DNA of 64,000 nt. Source: Symbiodinium natans. Taxonomy: Eukaryota > Sar > Dinophyceae > Suessiales > Symbiodiniaceae. The notes beneath the pieces are model-generated. The model searched no databases, had not been told where the DNA came from, and worked only from the letters and a program-made list of their open reading frames with translations. The stretch lies in contig CAJNDS010002080.1 in the NCBI GenBank assembly GCA_905221605.1, forward strand, positions 216,001 to 280,000, written 5' to 3'. Below are positions 51,214 to 59,858 of the stretch, in pieces. The first letter of the stretch is position 1; each line of letters starts with the position of its first letter. The translations under genes and the position numbers were made by a program.

Positions 51214-52160
51214 CGAGGCTTCAGGAGGTCTTCGACGAGTGGAGTTTGCGAGATGGGCCCCCTGAACTTCGTGTACTACGTGGACAGAAGCAGGTCAAGT
51301 TCGAAACCACGGCAGTCGACAGCAGTGTTGAAGCAGCAGAAGTCAACAGCAGTCGTGAACCCGCAGCAGCAGTCAGCAGTAGCAACAGCAGGACGCTAGA
51401 AGCAGGGGTGAAATTCCAGGCTGATTGGGCGTTGAAGTTAGCTACGATGTGCTCTATGGTGTGTGGGGTTAAGGGTGACGCGACGACTTCTGTGCAGCTG
51501 AAAGAAGCTCTGGCTTCAGACTGGGAGATGTGGCTGGTGGTCTTGATACTGGTTATAGCTGTGGTGGCTGTGTGGGAATGCTTGAAGGGCTCTACGAAGA
51601 AAGTCGTGAGCTTGAAGGCGATGAAATCGGGAGAAAAGGCCGAACACCGTGAAGTGTTGGCGTTGCTGGCCAAAGCGAGGAGCTTGGAAGAAGAAGAGAG
51701 GCTTCGTCATTTGGCTGCGAAGTATTTTCCAGAGCGTCGTGAAGCTGGACCCTCTACATCAGTGCAGGTGAGAGATGGGGTGACCTCAGTGCGTGTGGGT
51801 GGTTTGGGCGAACCTGGTGGAGTTGGACCGAGGGCAAGCAGTGCTCCGGCCAATCGAGTAGTTGCCGTGGATCCTACAGCCCTATTTCCTGAACGTCCTG
51901 TACGAAGAGACATTGGGGTTCAGACGCAGGAGATGCTACCGGCTTCGACGGCGACAGTGGTGCAGGTTCCGTTCGATGGGGTCTTGTACCATGGTCCTGG
52001 AGGAGATTGCTACCACTGGCATCGTGAATGTTGGGGTCTTCGCAATGTGGGCCAGGTGTCGCAGAGGACGCTGTGCAGATGCTGTCGAGAAGCTGGTGGA
52101 CAGTCGCTATATGGGAATGGTGGGCAACAGCGAAGCTTGAGACCTACCAGAACGGGCTGA
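51213..52160 (+). CDS. 3' ORF with membrane segment and Cys/His cluster
   Basis: Follows RNase H in the -1 frame; with one base restored it would be the polyprotein C-terminus. After ARLQEVFDEWSLRDGPPELR comes a Ser/Thr/Ala linker, then one membrane-like stretch WLVVLILVIAVVAVWECL at 51531-51584 followed by basic residues, a charged coiled-coil-like region (LLAKARSLEEEERLRHLAAK), and a C-terminal Cys/His cluster (CYHWHRECWGL ... LCRCCREA, about 52009-52095) that could bind zinc. Position is like an envelope gene, but there is no signal peptide or ectodomain, so I do not call it envelope. Function unknown. Confidence 0.65.
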   Translation, partial: ARLQEVFDEWSLRDGPPELRVLRGQKQVKFETTAVDSSVEAAEVNSSREPAAAVSSSNSRTLEAGVKFQADWALKLATMCSMVCGVKGDATTSVQLKEALASDWEMWLVVLILVIAVVAVWECLKGSTKKVVSLKAMKSGEKAEHREVLALLAKARSLEEEERLRHLAAKYFPERREAGPSTSVQVRDGVTSVRVGGLGEPGGVGPRASSAPANRVVAVDPTALFPERPVRRDIGVQTQEMLPASTATVVQVPFDGVLYHGPGGDCYHWHRECWGLRNVGQVSQRTLCRCCREAGGQSLYGNGGQQRSLRPTRTG

Positions 52161-52368
52161 ATGGGCTTGCGAGAAGAGCGAGCTTGTTGGGCCGTGGCGT
52201 GGAAGTTGGACGTTGGCCGTGTGAGAAGGGAGGCCAAAGGTTCAACAGAAGATGGTGTATAGGGCCATTCGGCCAGTCTTGAGGACCTACCGCTTGGAGA
52301 GCATAGGTACCTATGGCAGTCAGTTGGATTGCCAAAACGCCTTGTGAGCCTACCTTGACAGGTGGCTC
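52161..52368 (+). other. 3' untranslated region of the element
   Basis: Non-coding, not repeated elsewhere in the window; leads to the polypurine tract. Confidence 0.7.
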
Positions 52369-52377
52369 AAGGAGGGG
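52369..52377 (+). promoter_or_regulatory. Polypurine tract
   Basis: AAGGAGGGG directly abuts the 3' LTR, as needed for priming plus-strand DNA synthesis. Confidence 0.8.
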
Positions 52378-52716
52378 TGATGAAAGGTGTGGAATGAGAC
52401 GCACCCTTGTGGCTTTGGCTGTTGTGGTTCCAGGACATGCCGTAGGCATCGGAACACAAGCAGGAGCAGCACAAGACATGCAGGCAACAGGTCGCATGTT
52501 CTGTTGGTGCGGTGGCTTCCGTGGTAGAGGTAGGACCGCTGACTGGCCAATGGACTTCGGTGCTGCAGTGTGAGGAAAAAGGGCCTCTGGTGGTGCAGCG
52601 TCTGCTTTGTGGTGGTCGTACAAGGAGTACAAGCTGAGCCACAGAGACAAGAGCCAAGCACAAGCACCCCAAGCTGCCATGTCGTTTGCTGGACCTCAAG
52701 AGCCCCGCGCTCTTGA
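52378..52716 (+). repeat. 3' LTR
   Basis: 339 bp; no difference from the 5' LTR found by eye. Confidence 0.95.
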
Positions 52717-52721
52717 CCCTA
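52717..52721. repeat. Target-site duplication, right
   Basis: CCCTA, matching 41624-41628; continues as CCCTAAA repeat in register with the left flank. Confidence 0.65.
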
Positions 52722-52747
52722 AACCCTAAACCCTTAATGAGGAACAC

Positions 52748-52841
52748 TCCCCGAATCATTGGGGAATCCTGGAATACTCGAGAATGGAAGATGTGGGTGG
52801 GGCGGTATAGCGGGCACGTAGCAGGACACGACTCTGCTTTC
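52748..52841 (-). CDS. Putative exon right of the retrotransposon
   Basis: Acceptor TACAAG, donor GTGTTC, after which come two heptamers and the LTR. Phase 0/1. Reads ESRVVSCYVPAIPPHPHLPF, then SSIPGFPNDSG. Confidence 0.52.
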
Positions 52842-52845
52842 CTTG

Positions 52846-52955
52846 TAGGGTTTAGGGTTTAGGGTTTAGGGTTTAGGGTTTAGGGTTTAGGGTTTAGGGT
52901 TTAGGGTTTAGGGTTTAGGGTTTAGGGTTTAGGGTTAACCCTAAACCCTAAACCC
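52846..52955. repeat. Head-to-head heptamer array
   Basis: About 12 TTTAGGG units meet CCCTAAA at GGGTTAACCC (about 52932), a palindromic joint of two tracts. Confidence 0.95.
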
Positions 52956-53230
52956 CCAAAACCTTCAACCCTGGACCCCAACCCCTCGGCCAGGATGGGG
53001 GATCTACCGCTTCACACAGGCACACACGCACAGACTCTAAACTTCAACCCCCCAAACCCCAAACGTATATGAAGTTCCTTGTATCCCCAAAAGGACACCC
53101 AGTATATACACTCACCAATATAAAAAAAGGAACCTTATATACACTCACCAAAAACAGAAATAAAAACCCTGCTTCATATACCCAAAACCCCTGAACACCC
53201 CTCAGCCTAAAGCGACAAAACTGAACTCAC

Positions 53231-53272
53231 AGGCATGCGGCCCCTCTCCAGAACCCAGACCTTCTCAAACTC
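53231..53272 (-). CDS. Putative exon, unidentified protein
   Basis: Acceptor GTTGAG, consensus donor GTGAGT; phase 0/0. Reads EFEKVWVLERGRMP. Confidence 0.5.
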
Positions 53273-53332
53273 CTCAACCCGACAAGTTTTGAAAACAAAA
53301 ACCCTACAGACTTGAAAAACAAAACAACCTAC

Positions 53333-53399
53333 ATGAAAGTGAGGATCTTGTTTGGGACTCTTCTTCTTCTTCTCAAGGGGTGCATGCGGCATTTGGAGG
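53333..53399 (-). CDS. Putative exon, Arg-rich
   Basis: Acceptor GATAAG, donor GTAGGT; phase 2/2. Reads SKCRMHPLRRRRRVPNKILT. Confidence 0.48.
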
Positions 53400-53438
53400 C
53401 TTATCAAGGGACTCTGCCTTCAAGCACTGAGGGTCTAG

Positions 53439-53585
53439 TACTTGGAGGCTCATGGTACGTATTATTCACCATTTCGAACTGTACCTATAGCTGCACTTAG
53501 AACCCTATTAGGGCACTCAAAGGGCTTATAAGTGGCTTATAAGTACAGTTAGAGTTGGTTCATAAGTACCATGGACCTCCAAGTA
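53439..53585. mobile_element. Inverted-repeat element, family D copy 3
   Basis: 147 bp; ends TACTTGGAGGCTCATGGTAC and GTACCATGGACCTCCAAGTA pair with one or two mismatches, and inner arms (AGCTGCACTTA / TAAGTACAGTTA) partly pair. Best-preserved copy. Confidence 0.8.
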
Positions 53586-53654
53586 CTCTAAGCCCGAAAC
53601 AACGCAACCCTAAACCCTAAGCCTAAACCCTAAACCCCAAGCCCCAAACAGTGC

Positions 53655-53730
53655 TGCCAAAGAGTCCGAGCGCACTGATCCCTTGAGAACCAAGTCGAGG
53701 TCCCGCCAGGTGCGCTGCCTTTCTCGTCGT
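53655..53730 (-). CDS. Putative exon, unidentified protein
   Basis: Acceptor CACCAG, GC donor (GCACTG); phase 1/0 joins 54002. Reads RRERQRTWRDLDLVLKGSVR. Confidence 0.48.
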
Positions 53731-53759
53731 CTGGTGGGGGGGTATTGGCCCGTGCAGAG

Positions 53760-53905
53760 GTTTAGGGTTTAGGGTTTAGGGTTTAGGGTTTAGGGTTTAG
53801 GGTTTAGGGCTTAGGGTTTAGGGTTTAGGGCTTAGGGTTTAGGGTTTAGGGCTAGGGTTTAGGGCTTAGGGCTTAGGGCTAGGGTTTAGGGCTTAGGGCT
53901 TGCTT
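53760..53905. repeat. TTTAGGG/CTTAGGG array
   Basis: About 18 units, the second half rich in CTTAGGG. Confidence 0.95.
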
Positions 53906-53937
53906 TTTTGGGGAGGGGTGTTGGGCTTGGGGAGTAC

Positions 53938-54002
53938 AGATGCCAACATCGCCCTGCAGGGTCGTCTTCCCTCCTTCCCCGACTTGAGGGTAGCTCCTCG
54001 TC
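53938..54002 (-). CDS. Putative exon, charged
   Basis: Acceptor GTGAAG, donor GTACTC; phase 0/2. Reads DEELPSSRGRREDDPAGRCW. Confidence 0.57.
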
Positions 54003-54013
54003 CTTCACTCAAC

Positions 54014-54095
54014 CTAAACCCTAAACCCTAAACCCTAAACCCTAAACCCTAAACCCTAAACCCTAAACCCTAAACCCTAAACCCTAAACCCTAAA
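54014..54095. repeat. (CCCTAAA)n array
   Basis: About 12 perfect units. Confidence 0.95.
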
Positions 54096-54111
54096 CCCCT
54101 AAATCGCAAGC

Positions 54112-54159
54112 GGCGAGGTCGGCGGCATGAGCCGGAGGCTCCTCTATCCGGGTCCGGTC
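54112..54159 (-). CDS. Putative exon, unidentified protein
   Basis: Acceptor GTTTTAG, GC donor (GCTTGC); phase 0/0. Reads DRTRIEEPPAHAADLA. Confidence 0.48.
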
Positions 54160-54194
54160 CTAAAACATGACACTGTTACGGCTTCAAGTTGATG

Positions 54195-54455
54195 GTTTCG
54201 GGCAGATGCTCTGCTTGTCTCCTGGCCCTGACACCCGAAATTCTGTTTCAAGGTTAGGGTTATGGGAAGATGCTCGGCTTGTCTCTTGGCCCTGGCATGC
54301 ATGCTTAGGGTTAAGGGAAGATGCTCTGCTTGTCTCTTGGCCCCTTGGCCCGTTCATTCAAGTTTAAGGTTAAGGGAAGACGCTCTGCTTGTCTCTGGCT
54401 GGTATTCAAGTTTAGGGTTAAGGGAAGATGCTTTGCTTGTCTCTTGGCCCTGGCA
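54195..54455. repeat. Tandem repeat of about 60 bp, five diverged copies
   Basis: Units around GGGAAGATGCTCTGCTTGTC TCTTGGCCC, linked by a heptamer-like GTTTAGGGTTAAGGG. Confidence 0.85.
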
Positions 54456-54556
54456 TCCAACTGAAGACCGACACATTTTACAGCTTTTGCGCCATACTAC
54501 AGCAAACCCTAAACCCTAAACCCCTAAACGCTAAACCCTAAACCCGGAACAAAGAC

Positions 54557-54592
54557 TGAGGACAAGAATGGCAGCTTCAAGGGCGTCGAGAC
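54557..54592 (-). CDS. Putative short exon
   Basis: Acceptor CCCTTCAG, donor GTCTTT; phase 2/1. Reads LDALEAAILVL. Confidence 0.5.
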
Positions 54593-54639
54593 CTGAAGGG
54601 AACGAAAGTCTAGGCAGGGTTTAGGTTTAGGGTTTAGGG

Positions 54640-54775
54640 TTTAGGGTTTAGGGTTTGGGGTTTGGGGTTTGGGGTTTGGGGTTTGGGGTTTGGGGTTTGG
54701 GGTTTGGGGTTTGGGGTTTGGGGTTTGGGGTTTAGGGTTTGGGGTTTGGGGCTTGGGGTTGTTTAGGGTTTTGGG
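54640..54775. repeat. TTTAGGG then (TTTGGGG)n array
   Basis: About 13 TTTGGGG units bounded by TTTAGGG. Confidence 0.95.
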
Positions 54776-54788
54776 TTAGGGTTGAGGC

Positions 54789-54839
54789 TCGAAATGCTTG
54801 CGCCACACCGTTTGTCGCCAAGCTGCACAGCTACCAGTC
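54789..54839 (-). CDS. Putative exon, unidentified protein
   Basis: Acceptor CTGGAG, GC donor (GCCTCA); phase 2/1 joins 54592. Reads LVAVQLGDKRCGASIS. Confidence 0.48.
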
Positions 54840-54849
54840 CTCCAGTAGG

Positions 54850-55802
54850 GGATAGGGTTAGGGTTTAGGGTTTAGGGTTTCGGGTTTCGGGTTTAGGGTT
54901 TAGGGTTTAAGGTATAGGGTTTAGGGGATAGGATAGGGGGGCATTTGGGGATATAGACCCTCTCAATAAGGTCCCTGTTTCAGAAAGTCGGCAAGAGGTT
55001 TGATGAGGGTTCCCTTTCAAGGGTCTCCTTAATCCTACCCGGGATCCAGTGTGCCATGTGCAGTTTTCGAAGGGTCAGGCTTTTTGGCTCAGGGCTTCGG
55101 GGTTATGGGGTTTAGGGTTTAAGGTTGATATTAGGGCTTAGGGTGCGTAGCAGTAGGGGATGCACTGCATACATTCCCTAAGTGTCTGTGCGCCTACATA
55201 CAGTAAGCCCCCAAAAAGTTGGGACCCTTTTTACGGACAAATAGTGCTGGGATTCCCTATACTTTACTCTTCGGGATTGAGTCTACTGAGTTGCCATCTT
55301 TTGGCTTCGACTATACGTCTTTCAAGTACTTCCTACCGAGTGGCTGTACATCAATCAGCAGGGTTGAGGATTACTGTGATGGGCGAGAGTAAAGATAGAT
55401 TCTAACATCTTGGGATATCCATTTTGGGCATACGAAGAGTCAAATGCCCTACTTAGGCCCTAAACCCTAAACCCTAAACCCTAAACCCTAAACCCTAAAC
55501 CCAAAACCCTAAACCCTAAATCTTAGGGTTGGACCTAAGTTGTGGGCCTTCGGCCCACGCGGCTGGTCTTATATGAGACTTAGATCAACCGTAAACCCGA
55601 CATACCCAAGCTATCCCCGAAGACCCTCAACCCTGCGGTTTGGGGATTCGAGTTCTGAGAGGTTTAGGGTTTAAGGTTTAGGGTTTAGGGCTTAGGTTTA
55701 GGGTTTAGGGTCTAGGGTTTAGGGTTTAGGGTTAGGGTTAGGGTTTAGGGTTTAGGGTTTAGGGCTTAGGGTTTAGGGCTTAGGGCGCCTTAGAAGAAAC
55801 AC
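54850..55802. other. Stretch without a supported exon
   Basis: Heptamers at 54855-54935, 55457-55525 and 55655-55795; the 55140-55440 block has an open plus frame without splice support and a fragment of the AATAGTGCTGGGATTCCC hairpin motif. Confidence 0.5.
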
Positions 55803-55881
55803 CTGCATCCAAGACTCGTTCCACGATAGTTTGCACCGGGGGCGCCACGAGATTTCGCAGGCGGTTGCCCTCCACGAGGTC
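55803..55881 (-). CDS. Putative exon, unidentified protein
   Basis: Acceptor GCGAAG, donor GTGTTT; phase 0/1. Reads DLVEGNRLRNLVAPPVQTIV, then ERVLDA. Confidence 0.62.
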
Positions 55882-56400
55882 CTTCGCGCAGGACCCATAT
55901 TGGGGGTTTACGAAAAGAGGGGTACCTTTTTGGGGTCCTCATTACAAGGGAATCCTACGATCTGGGGGTCGCAAACCCCCGTATTTAGGCGATCCTCAAA
56001 AAACTTCAATTCTAGGGCCGAAGGTTCATAGAAGCCTTGGGCTGAGAGTCAGGAAGCTCCCAAAAAAAAAAAAGAGGCCGTAGTAAGTAGAATAAGGCTT
56101 TGGGGGGTTATCATAGTATAACTTCTTTTTGGGACCACGAGGACATAGTACTAGTGACTATTCCGACCCCTATGTTGCCCTTAAGGTCCATGCACTTCAT
56201 TTGTATATAATTGGGCCCCCCCCCCCTAAGTCCTTATATGGGAGGAAGTTTATGGCCCAAACAAACCCTAAACCCTAAACCCTAAACCCTAAGCCCTAAA
56301 CCCTAAACCCTAAACCCTAATTCCTAAACCCTAAACCCTAAATAAACCCAAAACCCTAAAGGAAGCTCTGAGGGCACAGGGCTTCCATTTCGTTGCCTAC
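55882..56400. other. Stretch without a supported exon
   Basis: Copy of the GGGGTACCTTTTTGGGGTCC hairpin element (55914-55983), poly-A and poly-C runs, and CCCTAAA at 56262-56345. Confidence 0.55.
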
Positions 56401-56456
56401 GCCGCAGGCTCCTGCAAACTCTGTGTGGCCGTGTCGAGGAGCACTGTGAGCTCCAC
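56401..56456 (-). CDS. Putative exon, unidentified protein
   Basis: Acceptor GGCCAG, donor GTAGGC; phase 0/2. Reads VELTVLLDTATQSLQEPA. Confidence 0.58.
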
Positions 56457-56846
56457 CTGGCCGACTGGATAGCCTTAAACCCTACACCCTAAACCCTAAA
56501 CCCTAAACCCTAAATCCCAAACCCTAAACCCTAAACCCAAAACCCTAAACCCTAAACCCTGAACCCCAAACCCTGAACCCTGAAGAGCTCCAAAACCAGA
56601 GAGCACATATTCCTAAACCCTGAACCCGGAGCCCTTGAAACCTGAACCCCTGAGGCCATATACCCTTGCTACCCCCCAAGCCGCCAAACTCTGACACCCC
56701 TCTTAAAGCCCCCAAAACCCTAAACCCAAACCCTAAACCCTAAACCCGAAACCCTAAACCCTAAACCCCTAAACCCTAAATCCCTACATCCCTAAGCCCC
56801 TAAACCCCTGAATCCTAGATCCCAGAAACTCCAACACTTCCTGTAC

Positions 56847-56896
56847 AAGCCGCCTTGCTTGCGGAGACAGCGAAGCCGAGGACGACTTGCATAAAC
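56847..56896 (-). CDS. Putative exon, hydrophobic
   Basis: Strong pyrimidine-tract acceptor TTTCTCTCTGTCCTGAG, donor GTACAG; phase 1/1. Reads FMQVVLGFAVSASKAA. Confidence 0.5.
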
Positions 56897-57254
56897 CTCA
56901 GGACAGAGAGAAAGGGAAGAAAGGTTCCTAAACCCCTAAACCCTAAACCCTAAACCCTAAACCCTCAACCCTAAACCCTAAACCCTAAACCCTAGCCCTA
57001 AACCCTAAACCCTAAACCGCAGTGCAGAGTTTAAGGGTACCAAGGCTTGCGGTTTAGGGTTTGCGCGGCTGGGGCGCACACCTCGCTGTATTTCCCCAAC
57101 CCCCTACACCCCACCACCCCAGCTTAAACACCCTTAAACCCAGAACCCTGAACCCTAAACTCTAAACCCCCCCAACACCCCATGGGGTTCAAATGCAGCC
57201 GAATCGGGTTCAAATCTTTGGGTTAACCCCAAGGAAAAACACATGTTTAAACTC

Positions 57255-57420
57255 AGGATGCTCCCCCTTATACTAACAGTCCTGTTTTATCAGAGTTTCG
57301 GGTTTAGGGCTAGGGTTGAGGGCTAGGGTTTAGCATACTAACAGTCCTTAATGGGGATTATAGTAGGGGTACAACAATCCCTACTGAGGACTGTTAGTTT
57401 AAGGGGGAAGAGTCCCATCC
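57255..57420. mobile_element. Hairpin element, family A copy 3, interrupted
   Basis: Same hairpin as 10580-10673, but ATACTAACAGTCCT appears twice (57270-57283 and 57335-57348) with a short TTTAGGG-type tract between. Confidence 0.75.
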
Positions 57421-57439
57421 CTAAGCCCTAAACCCTAAA

Positions 57440-57545
57440 CAATCCCTATTAAGGACTGTTAGTATCCTAAACCCTAGCCCTAAACCCTAAACCCTAAACC
57501 CTAAGCCCTAAACCCTAAACCCTAAACCCTAAACCCCTAAAAACC
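57440..57545. repeat. Family A fragment and CCCTAAA array
   Basis: AATCCCTATTAAGGACTGTT fragment, then about 10 heptamers. Confidence 0.85.
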
Positions 57546-57557
57546 TGCACCTTTCAC

Positions 57558-57614
57558 AAAGCCTGGCAGACCAGGGAGCAATGCAGCGGCCTGTGCGCAG
57601 AAGAAGTTCTGATC
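57558..57614 (-). CDS. Putative exon, unidentified protein
   Basis: Acceptor ACGCAG, donor GTGAAA; phase 0/0. Reads DQNFFCAQAAALLPGLPGF. Confidence 0.58.
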
Positions 57615-57824
57615 CTGCGTTTCGGGCTTAGGGCTTATAGGATTGAGGGTTTAGGGCCTTTAGGGTTTAGGGCTTAGGATTTAGGGCTTAGGGTTTAGGG
57701 CTTAGGGTTAGGGTTAGGGCTTAGGGTTTAGGGCTCAAGGTTGAGAGTTTCCAGAACCCGAAGGGGCCGGATATTAAGAGTAACCCTAAACCCTACACCC
57801 TACACCCTAAACCCGAACAAAAAC

Positions 57825-57896
57825 CCTCTGAGACGGCCCGCAGCCCAGTCCTCTGCAGCAAGGATTACGGTCCGCCAGTTGTCATCTGTCAGCGTC
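57825..57896 (-). CDS. Putative exon, unidentified protein
   Basis: Acceptor CTCCAG, donor GTTTTT; phase 1/2. Reads TLTDDNWRTVILAAEDWAAG. Confidence 0.62.
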
Positions 57897-58093
57897 CTGG
57901 AGCAGGTCTGGGATGTTTATTGGTTGAGGGGTTTATAGGGTTTTGGATTTATTGTTTAGGGTTTAGGGTTTAGGGTTCGGGTTTTAGGGTTCAGGGTTCA
58001 GGGTTCAGGGATTTAGGGGTTCAGGGGTTTCGGGATTTTGGGTCTACTTTCTTCTACTAATCAAGTGTCGTCCAGGGTGCAATAGCTTGGAAC

Positions 58094-58121
58094 CTGAATC
58101 CGAAAGCCTGCAGTTGGTGAG
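58094..58121 (-). CDS. Possible short exon
   Basis: Acceptor GTTGCAG, donor GTTCCA; phase 0/1. Reads LTNCRLSDS. Confidence 0.34.
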
Positions 58122-58299
58122 CTGCAACCCTGAACCCACAACCTAAATCCCAAACCCTAAACCCTAAACCCTAAACCCTAAACCCTAAACATGTAGTAGG
58201 CTCTACCAAAAACACAGGCCCGAACTCCTAGCCTAAAGCCCCCCAAACCCTAAACCCTAACCTCTGAAACCCCAAAAACCCTCAAAACCCTACAAACAC

Positions 58300-58652
58300 T
58301 TGTCCCCGATCCCTGGGAGTTTCAGGGATTTCGGGTTAGGGTGTAGGGTTTAGGGGTTAGGTGAAACCTAGGGTTTGGGGTTTGGGGTTTAGGGCCAGGA
58401 TTTCGGGGATTTGGGGGTGTAGAGTTTAGTGGTCTCAAGGGTGCTCAGTAGTTAACATTTCTGGGGGGCATCTTGCCCCCCCCCCCCCCCCCACAGGGTT
58501 TAGGGTTTAGGGTTTAGGGCTTAGGGTTTAGGGTTTATGCAATCGGTCATGCGGACTGTCACGAAGCGAGACGGTTTAGGGTTTAGGGTTTAGGGTTTAG
58601 GGTTTAGGGTTTAAGGTTTAGGGTTTAGGGTTTAGGGTTTAGGGTTTAGGGC
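58300..58652. repeat. Heptamer tracts and poly-C
   Basis: Decayed and perfect TTTAGGG, poly-C at 58479-58493; no supported exon. Confidence 0.85.
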
Positions 58653-58708
58653 CCTTGCGCAACGGCCTTCCGTCCAAACATGTTGTCGTGTTCGGCTCGA
58701 AGACGAAC
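58653..58708 (-). CDS. Putative exon, unidentified protein
   Basis: Acceptor ATCTAG, GC donor (GCCCTA); phase 0/2 reads VRLRAEHDNMFGRKAVAQ. A second frame (FVFEPNTTTCLDGRPLRK) is also open. Confidence 0.48.
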
Positions 58709-58858
58709 CTAGATCTTGGGTTCCAAGTATGGGTCCTCCCAGAGCCCTGGGAGGGGACCTTATACGAACAGTCTTTTTTTAGGGTCTAGGGTTTAGGGTT
58801 TAGGGTTTAGGGTTTAGGGTTTAGGGTTTAGGGCTAGGGTTTAGGGCTAGGGCTTAGG

Positions 58859-58962
58859 ATACTAGCAGTCCTTAATAGGGATTAGGTTCCTAAGAATCAC
58901 CCAATAGTAGTATAACTGACTATTTGGGGGCTCTATTTATTGGATACTCCCAGGGGTCTGGG
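58859..58962. repeat. Fused fragments of families A and C
   Basis: ACTAGCAGTCCTTAATAGGG (family A) runs directly into TTCCTAAGAATCAC ... GGGGTCTGGG (family C). Confidence 0.7.
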
Positions 58963-59788
58963 CTTAGTTTTGGTCCCTTGCGAAACTATATAACCCTTAT
59001 ATACACTACATATTATAACAAACCACAAGGGCCCCCAAAATTGGTTGCTGAGGCTTCGGTGGGATTTGGAGTGTAGGGCTTAGAGTTTAGGCAGTTTAGG
59101 GCTCTTGGGTTGTAGCTATATCGACACAAGAGTAGAACAAAACGGGGTGCCCTATTTGGTTCAAAGGGGCCTATCAGGGAACCGCAACCGCAAAAAAGGG
59201 GTAAACGGGCCTACTCCAGGTCCTCAAGTCCTAAGCCAGGATGGCCTTGAAACCCTCTGAGAGATATTCCTGAATATGATCCTCTAAACCCCAAACCCCC
59301 AAACCCTAAACCCTAAACCCTAAACGCCAAAAAGGGACAATATGTAAATGTTTACCGAGTTAGGTAGGGGCTTGCAAACAAGGGGTGCCTTGGTCACACA
59401 TGGGTACACAATCGTCCGAAGTCTTGTACCCCTGCCTTATGGTAGGCTCTTCTTGTAGAACAGGGTTTAGGTTTTAGGGTTTAGGGTTTAGGGTTTAGGG
59501 TTTAGGCGTCCCCTTGTCCGATTCTTCGGTACATCTTAGGTACAGCCTACAAAACAAGTTTAGGTTTTGGGTTCTTAAGGTAAATGGACCCCAAAATTCT
59601 GGCTACCCCGTATATACTCCTTGTATACCCTATACAACCTAGGGGCACAGAAGTCAGAACCCTTAAAAGCAGGTAAGGGACCATATGAATCGCCAATACA
59701 ACTACCCTAGCCCTACACCCTACACCCTACACCCTACACCCTACACCCGACACCCGAAACCCTAAACCCTAAACCCTAAAACCCCTTC
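58963..59788. other. Stretch with weak candidates only
   Basis: Heptamers 59285-59330 and 59462-59505, CCCTACA variants 59706-59750, and a candidate near 59370-59435 (GYKTSDDCVPMCDQGTPCLQ) with unclear boundaries. Confidence 0.45.
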
Positions 59789-59858
59789 AAAAGAGGGCCC
59801 AAGATGAAAGGGCTGCGCCATCAAGGGCCCAGATAAATATCCTGAGGATGCACTTCCT
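59789..59858 (-). CDS. Putative exon, hydrophobic
   Basis: Acceptor AACCAAG at the end of the family F element; possible GA donor. Phase 0/1, in phase with 60019. Reads RKCILRIFIWALDGAALSSW. Confidence 0.48.

Larger units (their letters stand above)
41629..52716 (+). mobile_element. Ty1/copia LTR retrotransposon with internal inversion
   Basis: 11,088 bp. Order: LTR, primer-binding site, gag with zinc fingers, protease, integrase, RT, RNase H, 3' ORF, polypurine tract, LTR; integrase before RT is the Ty1/copia order. The LTRs look identical, so the insertion is recent. Coding is broken by frame changes near 43490, 45475 and 51210, and by inversion of about 47972-49737. It lies in a short intron of the minus-strand gene, in antisense. 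Removing the element and one CCCTA leaves an 80-nt intron of heptamers. Likely moved in trans, or damaged after insertion, or affected by assembly error. Confidence 0.95.

Noticed and set aside
51213-52160. Envelope gene of a retrovirus-like element
   Set aside because: No signal peptide, no large ectodomain or cleavage site; only one hydrophobic stretch followed by a cytoplasm-like tail.
54195-54455. CRISPR array
   Set aside because: The repeats are diverged and the spacers are not unique sequences; eukaryotic context.
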